DNA of 64,000 bases from Iris pallida. Its lineage: Eukaryota; Streptophyta; Magnoliopsida; Asparagales; Iridaceae. The position numbers and the translations under genes are program-made. A model generated the notes under the pieces. The model saw only the letters and a list, made by a program, of their open reading frames with translations. It did no database searches and was not told where the DNA came from. The DNA lies in contig JANAVB010009599.1 in the NCBI GenBank assembly GCA_029216955.1, positions 1,567,947 through 1,631,946 on the forward strand, read 5' to 3'. The number at the start of each line of letters is the position of its first letter. The first letter of the stretch is position 1. Shown piece by piece: positions 58,034 through 64,000 of the stretch.

Positions 58034-61000
58034 ATGGCTCCCAAGACTCCTCGCGGCGCTGCCGGTAAGGGGAAGGAGAAAGCGAAGGAGCCCGCGGAAG
58101 TTGCGGCGGCTATTGTTCCTCGTCGGCCTGTCGAAGTTCGGCCGGAGGTGGTTGGTAAGTCTCATTGTCCGTACGCCAACGCACATAGGCCTTGAGTCTT
58201 TAATGATGTGCCGCGGTCTTTGCCCGCCGACGCGCATGGGTTTAAACCCTGGTGATGCGCCGAGGCTATACTGCTGACGCGCATGGGTTCAAACCCTGAT
58301 GATGCGCCGAGGCTATACTGCTGACGCGCATGGGTTCAAACCCTGATGATGCGCCGAGGCTATACTGCTGACGCGCATGGGTTTAAACCCTGATGATGCG
58401 CCGCAGTTTTCTCCTTTAGACACATTTGTGTGTTCTCTTCTGACTTTTTTCTGATTTTTTACTAGTGTCGATGGCAATCCCGCCTTTGAGTAAAGTTTTC
58501 TTGGAGGCTGCCTTCAACCAAATAGGAGTAGAGCATAACGAGGAAGTAATAAACCCTGCTCAAGATGCTCTTATGCTGGATTAGCCTCCTGAGAGAATGA
58601 CCCTAATCCGTGAACAGCAGTATTGGTTCCTCAAACGGATGATGGAGCGTGGAGTCATTAAACCCTCCACATCTGATAAAGTGACCTTCCTGAAGCCGGA
58701 GTTCCTGTTTGGAGACCGTCTCACTTCTACTAATTCGTCAGTACTGAAGGTCAAGGAGGACTGGTTCTTTACTGCGAATGGAGTGCATATGACTGTTAAG
58801 CAACTTGAACGTCAGTGGCCTTTGACGTCCTTCTGTCGTCTTGTTTCCCAGAGGAGAATGTCTTGGGAGCTTACCCCTTCTCAGGGGGGAGCGATGACTG
58901 GTGTCATCCGAATTGATTCTACTTCCGACCAAAGGGATGCTTTGACCGTTGTACGGTCTGGGTCTTCTTACACTTGGCGGACTTTACGTCCTGGGAGCCT
59001 CTTCAGTGATGTACCCATTGATACGTTTGCTTATAGTGCTTCGACTTTTACACATCGTATGTTTTTGATGGAACGTTCCTACCCAACAGGAGAGTTTCGG
59101 GTGGAGGGTTGGTGCCATTACGTCTCCAAATGGGATAAACTGACGCTCTGGATCTTGTCGCGGTTTCGGACTGAGCTCCAAGAGATCGGGTTGACTGCCG
59201 CAATCCGTGCTATCCAGGCAGGTGTTGACCTTAATAGGCACATGTTCCTCGCACTCCTGGAGATGTTTGATATCCATACCGGGACCTTCTTTACTCCGGT
59301 GGGGGAATTAGGGTTCGCACTTCATGAGATGTACGAGGTGTCAAAACTCCCTTGGGGGTCGGAACCCTATGAAGAGTATTTTCCCACCAACGATGAACTT
59401 CAAGTCCTGGGGGACAGGGCTAAGGAGATGACGGCCGTCTTCAAGGAAGTGGCGAGTCATCATTACTATATGCAGAGACGGGATAGGAACGGGACGCAGC
59501 CTTATGTGACCGCTTGGAGAGATCATGTCTTTAGACAAGACAAGGAGGATCCCTCACAATTTTCTACCCCACCGGCGCTCTCTCGTAGCGAAGTGTTGTC
59601 CGAAATGAGCAGGTTAGGGGAGAAAAATCCCCGAAGAAATGAGGACCAGCAGTCAGATACACGCTCCTACAGCTGCTTCTGGCATCTTGCTTATCGGATG
59701 TCACCCAAGGCGGTGTTGGCATCCTACCTGATGATATGGCTCCGGGATTGCGTGTTCGCGGGCGGCTCCGATGCCGTAGAGAGGATGACCCGAAACTTAA
59801 TCCTGCCAGCCGTGAAGCTGGCTTTCGGCCGGCGTTTGGCTCTTCTCCCCGCAATGGTTTGTAACCTGCAGCGAGGTTTGAGAGAGTTTGCTGGAAATGT
59901 GATTCATGACAGAGGCAGAAATAATAACTTCCCGCGCGCTGAACTGCCGTTTCACTATTTGATGGGATGGCTGATTTTGCATCATCCCAGTGTGATGAGC
60001 CCAGGATCGGAAGGAGATTATAAGGCTGGAGATGCATTCCTTCGTCGTTTCCATCGGAGGAGCTGGTCGTATACCGGTGTTCCGGTTTGTAGGAAGGTTT
60101 TATCCCGTCTTCAGGGTTGGGAGATCACCAAAGTTGGTCCCATCTATTTGGGTTTTGAGGCCAACGAGGATTTAAGGGACCTGGGCGAAGGTACCACCAC
60201 TCTGCGTCAATGGGGATTCCGCTGGTTGCAAAGTATCCGGCCGTCCCATCTGGTGTACCGGAACAGGAATCAGTGCTACCTGGAACCATACTTGCCGAGC
60301 CGCTTTGCGCGGCAATTTGGTTATGCTCAGATGATGTTGGATAACCCCAGTAATACCCTGGGGTATGTTGAAAGTTTGTTGGATGGTGCACGAGCTTGGC
60401 ATTACTATAATGCCGGATGTACCGGAGCTCATTTTACGTTGCCCGTCCCCGATCCGCGGCCGCCCATTCTTGACTCGGCCGCCAAATTTTACTGTGTTAT
60501 GGCTGCCCCGTCCTCCGGATATGACAGGGAGACCAGCCTTATCGCATGCACCCAGTTAGCAGCGACTGGGGATACGCCAGTGAAGGCCCGGCCGTATCGT
60601 CCGTCAGGGGTGGGTCAATGGAGTGCCCCCTTCGCATCACAAGCAGAACCCTCGGGCGATCGATCGAAACGATGTGCAGATACAGGAGCTGAATCTCTTG
60701 TATCGAAGAAGCAGAAGAAGGCACCGTTACCGACGGTGTCATCGGATTCGGCGTCCGAAGAGGTAAGGTTATCCTACTAAATCTGATTTTGGTTCCGCCA
60801 CTTACGAGGCCTCATCTTCTTTTGTAGGAGCCGCTAAAAAGAAAATCTCGTACCCCAAAGTCGGGTGGGAGTAGGCGAGAAGAGATGGTGAGCTCGTCTG
60901 GAGTGCGTATCCCGCCGACAATGATGTCTCTCATGGAGGAAGATCCGGAGGATACTGTTATCGTGGAGGTTCCGGTCAGGAGGGAACCTGAGGGTGCAGC

Positions 61001-62420
61001 AGCTTCCGAGGTGGCGAAGGCCACAGCGGAGGCTTCACATGGTTTAGGAAGTGCGCAGCTCCCTGGTGATGAAGAGGAATGGAGTTCATCATCTTCCGAT
61101 GACACCGCTCCGGAGCTGCAGGAGTCTGTTGCGGGGGCAGCAGAAGCAGTGGGGATAGAGGAGAGGGTTGATTCCCCTCCTTGTCATGATGAAGGGAGGT
61201 CGGCTGAATCATTGCCGAATCCTTCCTTGGCTTCAACCATGGACATAGAGATGGCTACCGATCAGGCGGTAGCGACAAATTTTGTCCCTGTAGAGGGATT
61301 TGAGAAGAGTGAGACCCTTCTGCCGGTCTTGTCTCCTGGGGCTGGCCAGGAGATAGATGTCGATCTCCCCATTTTGCCGGGGGAGGTAGCTGATGCTGAT
61401 AGAATGTCGGGGGTAGAAGAGGTGGCCGTTGGCGTCGATGATTTCTCCGAGCTTGAGAAGGGTAAGGGTGTGGAACCCTCTGTTGCTCCTTCCACTTGGG
61501 GTACTATCACGACGCATGTGCCGGCTCCTTCTGTTCCTTCGACTCCTCGGGCTAGCAGTCTGGGCCCTGTTGATGAAGAGCCTATTGCTGTCGAGGTTCG
61601 AACCTCTCAGATCGAGGTTGGCGGATCTTCCTCCAGTCCGCAAACTGTAGTAGCTCCCTCAACTCCTGCTATGACGCCGCAGGTGTTGGCGGAAGCCGAC
61701 GGGTATGTGAAGTTCCTCGTCGAGGGAGTGTACAAAATGCTGGAGAAAGGCGTATCTGCAGTGATGGATGCCAAGGGGAGCTTTGTGGCGGCAAAAGCTT
61801 TGGCAATGCCTTGTATCGAGCTGATCCGCATTCACCAGGGCCATGACCATATGGCCAAAATTCTGGAGGTTTCGGTGATGGAGCTGGACGAGCGGCTCGC
61901 GGAACTGCAGCGCATCCAACGAAATGACCTCTCAGTCTTGATAGATGCAGAGATAGGGAAGTCGATGGCTGAGATCGAGGCTTCCCATCGAGCCGATGTG
62001 AGCAGTTGAGAGCGTGAAGTGGCTGGGACTGAGGCTGCGGCGGAGCAGCTGTCTCAATCTATGAAGAAGACGACGGAGAAGCGGGCTGCGGTGGATGCTA
62101 ACATCGCATAGGTTGATGCTCAGATGCGCCGTCTTGAAGACCAGCGGGCCCAACTTCAACTAGAGGCTGAGCGTGTCCTGGCTGAACACGTGGCATTCAA
62201 GCAGGAGGAAACGACTCTTACTCAGCGGACCCTTGCTCTGGCTCAACAGCGACGACAGCTTGATGAGAAGTATGAGAGTAAAACTTTCGCTGAGGCTGTC
62301 GGGTTAATGCGTCAAGAAGCCGAGCTGCGAGTCCAGGCGACTGTGGAAACTCGCACTGCCGACCTGAGACGTCGAGTCAGAGAACTCTCATCCCACCCTG
62401 GGGAGGATCGGGGATTGTAG
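58034..62420 (+). pseudogene. Antisense PMD (plant mobile domain) gene of E2, three nonsense codons
   Basis: Three exons: 58034-58154 (MAPKTPRGAAGKGKEKAK), 58466-60762 and 60828-62420, with GTAAGT/ACTAG and GTAAGG/TTTGTAG introns. Phases match, giving a single frame of over 1,200 codons interrupted by TAG at 58582-58584, TGA at 62007-62009 and TAG near 62109-62111. Exon 2 holds the PMD: LALLEMFDIHTGTFFTPVGE and ALHEMYEVSKLPWGSEPYEE at about residues 215-260 counted from the ATG at 58597, then LASYLMIWLRDCVFAGG and VKLAFGRRLALLPAMVCNL. A Lys/Arg-rich stretch near the exon 2/3 border may be a nuclear signal. Exon 3 is acidic, then a long Gln/Glu/Arg coiled coil (QRTLALAQQRRQLDEKYES). AATAAA is at 62500-62505. 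PMD proteins such as MAIN and MAIL1 act in chromatin and transposon silencing. Here the gene is transposon cargo, convergent with pol. The stop at 58582 lies where LDWPPER-type sequence is expected (TGG to TAG). Confidence 0.82.
58171..58416 (+). repeat. 47-bp dyad repeat array in the E2 first intron
   Basis: Four units start GACGCGCATGGG at 58229, 58276, 58323 and 58370, an exact 47-base period, plus one decayed unit before them. Each unit has nested dyads: GCGCAT...ATGCGC outside and GGGTTTAAACCC (or GGGTTCAAACCC) inside. It lies in the intron of the PMD gene, the same place as the E1 array. Confidence 0.92.
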
Positions 62421-63027
62421 CTTCTCTTCTTTTTTATGTGTTTTTTTTTTTTTGCAACTCTTGCTGGGGAAATAGCGTATTTCTGTACTCCTTTTGAAAA
62501 ATAAAGAAATACACTATCTCTTTGATGTGTTCATTTTTGATTTCATGAACTTGATGATTTATGTGGACTTATTATCTTTTGCGCACCTTGGTTTTTAGGT
62601 ACAGATAATAAGTATAAAGGAACCAACATGTTTGCTCAGAGGTAATGTGGACATGGCAATCATTAGGTTCAAATGATAGAATCTTCCTACTCAGAGGTGT
62701 TTATGGACGTGGTAGGAATAATCCTGGGGGATACGCTGAACAACTCAGAGGTAATGGGGACGTGGAAGTTCTGCGATCAATGTACGACAACGTAGGAGTT
62801 GTTTGTACGGGATGTTTACTCAGAGGTAATGTGGACGTGGTAAACATGAAGGATAGCGTAAGCTCACGAAGTGTAAGGTTCCGCTTTGTGGGATGTAGAG
62901 AGACAACTCAAAGGTAATGTGGACGTGGTTATCTTTCTACGGAAGGATGCCACGGAACAGCTGGGTTCCGGAAGCGATTGATTTTGTGAAAAGAGGTTGT
63001 TTGGGGAAATACATGTCTTGGAGGATG
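62421..63027. repeat. Convergent spacer of E2: perfect hairpin and CAGAGGTAAT repeats
   Basis: ACTTATTATCT (62567-62577) pairs perfectly with AGATAATAAGT (62603-62613). Then CAGAGGTAATGTGGACGTGG-like words occur five times between 62637 and 62935. The region also has the polyadenylation signal of the PMD gene and a poly-T run near 62437-62452. E1 has the same elements between gene and pol. Confidence 0.8.
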
Positions 63028-63206
63028 TCAAGAGTAGTACTTCTTTAGGAACTTGCCGTTGATGGGCATCATGAACAAGTCCCCATGGGGTTTGGCGAGC
63101 TGGTAAGCACCGTTTGAGTATACCGTCTCAATGATGAAGGGTCCTTCCCATTTGGGCTCGAACTTCCCTGGTGTCTTGTGAGTTAACACTATTGGCCTTC
63201 TGACTG
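63028..63206 (-). pseudogene. Element E2 integrase C-terminus
   Basis: Minus strand: RRPIVLTHKTPGKFEPKWEG, then SNGAYQLAKPHGDLFMMP and INGKFLKKYYS. It is close to E1's ending at 43979-44150 and uninterrupted as far as it goes. Cut by the C' LTR at 63207, whose left target copy would be 63202-63206. Confidence 0.88.
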
Positions 63207-64000
63207 TGTAACGCCCCAGTCCCAAAATACGTAGGACTAGGAACGTAGTCATGCCAGCTGTATTCATACGAAGTATACTCCAATATATGGAAGCCTCGTA
63301 TAAATACATAAGCTGTAAAATGCAGTAAAATCCCAACTAATCTCATCCACAAGAATAAAAGAATAGAAGATGTCATATATGAGAATAAGTTGTCTTGATA
63401 CAATATGTTGGGCGGAGACAAATCTACTACCAACAAAATAAAGAAAAGTACATGATAGAATAAATGATTTTTGGCGAGCAGAGCGAAGACGATCCAAATG
63501 CAATCATCCTCGAGAAATAGCAATGAACACAGCTAGAGCGAAAGCACCTGCGAGAGACAATAGCACACACCTGGCAAGACAACCAGGTCCTCAGAGGGAC
63601 GTAACAAGACACATAATAGCATGCCATATAAACTGAATAAATATCGCTCAATAATATGAGTCAATCGAATTTATAACACGGTCCAATACGCACCTACTGA
63701 ATGAGCGTACCATCCCCCCAACCAAACAAGGACAGGAGATGGTAAACTAATTCACGGCGACGTATCTTTCCATGCCATGACTCATACAATAGGGTACCTA
63801 ACCGTACTATAGTGAATATGCAATAAAGAACAACCTTTGACGCATGGGCCGGGTCAGTCAGGAATCAGGACCGTACCTCCCACTGGAGATAACCGGCAAT
63901 CAGGACCGTACCTTCCACTGGAGATAACCGGCTATCAGGGCAGTGCATAAATGACCCATACATTAAGGAGATGTTCTACCCACCCAATGCCTACCATATT
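63207..64000 (-). repeat. C': reversed LTR of the element C family, partial
   Basis: Starts TGTAACGCCCCAGT and is the reverse complement of the last 800 or so bases of C's LTR (for example the stretch matching 16561-16658). The element runs off the right edge. Near 63860-63945 a 49-base segment (GGACCGTACCTCCCACTGG) is repeated in tandem. This shows the long-LTR family inserted at least twice here, in opposite orientation. Confidence 0.9.

Larger units (their letters stand above)
55405..63206 (-). mobile_element. Element E2: Tat-lineage gypsy with antisense PMD gene (3' part)
   Basis: Same layout as E1: integrase C-terminus on the minus strand at the right (63206-63028), convergent repeat spacer, antisense gene on the plus strand (58034-62420), polypurine tract, 3' LTR (57676-55405). 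The left target copy is probably CAAAC (55400-55404). It was cut at 63207 by C'; the remainder is off the window. E1 and E2 share LTR ends, gene exon 1, spacer hairpins and pol sequence, so they are two members of one family. Confidence 0.9.

Noticed and set aside
58171..58416. Regular 47-base repeats considered as a CRISPR array
   Set aside because: The whole unit repeats with no variable spacers, and the context is a plant retrotransposon intron.

Overview
This window is plant intergenic heterochromatin: a stack of nested transposable elements with no intact host gene, no RNA gene and no CRISPR. The evidence for a plant is the family mix: a plant LINE reverse transcriptase, Tat-lineage Ty3/gypsy elements with a second RNase H, SIRE-like Ty1/copia elements primed by initiator-Met tRNA, two CACTA DNA transposons, and captured exons of a homomeric plant acetyl-CoA carboxylase gene and of CLPX. 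The species cannot be named from the sequence; it is most probably a flowering plant with a large genome.

Layout. A broken LINE (1-557, minus) was split by gypsy element D (starts 558, plus). D is interrupted three times. (i) SIRE-like copia B (5090-11464, plus) has a perfect 5-bp target duplication. (ii) Element C (13022-37606, plus) is a long-LTR, apparently non-coding derivative with 3.6-kb LTRs. It contains SIRE-like copia A (17037-32161, minus), and A's 5' LTR holds CACTA-1 (26379-31814), which carries the host gene pieces. (iii) Gypsy element E1 (from 40543, minus) is cut at 47554 by CACTA-2, which is cut at 55405 by a second E-family gypsy (E2, minus), which is cut at 63207 by a reversed LTR of the C family (C'). 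The right-hand halves of D, E1, CACTA-2, E2 and C' lie beyond the window. Insertion order: LINE, then D, then B, C and E1; A into C; CACTA-1 into A; CACTA-2 into E1; E2 into CACTA-2; C' into E2.

Almost every coding region is decayed by stops, frameshifts or deletions. B has lost protease, integrase and most of its reverse transcriptase. A has lost its gag start codon and the catalytic aspartates of protease and integrase. Both copia elements carry the same extra reading frame between pol and the 3' LTR.

The most interesting system is the E family. Downstream of pol, on the opposite strand, E1 and E2 carry an intron-containing gene with its own TATA-like box and polyadenylation signal. In E2 it encodes a plant mobile domain (PMD) protein with a coiled-coil tail, carrying three nonsense codons. 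The LTR, leader and first intron around the gene are packed with a short motif that is sparse in the coding exons. The motif differs between the two elements (CCGCATAA-like in E1, GCGCATG-like in E2). This resembles a self-recognition or anti-silencing arrangement such as that of VANDAL elements; the function is an inference, not shown by the sequence.
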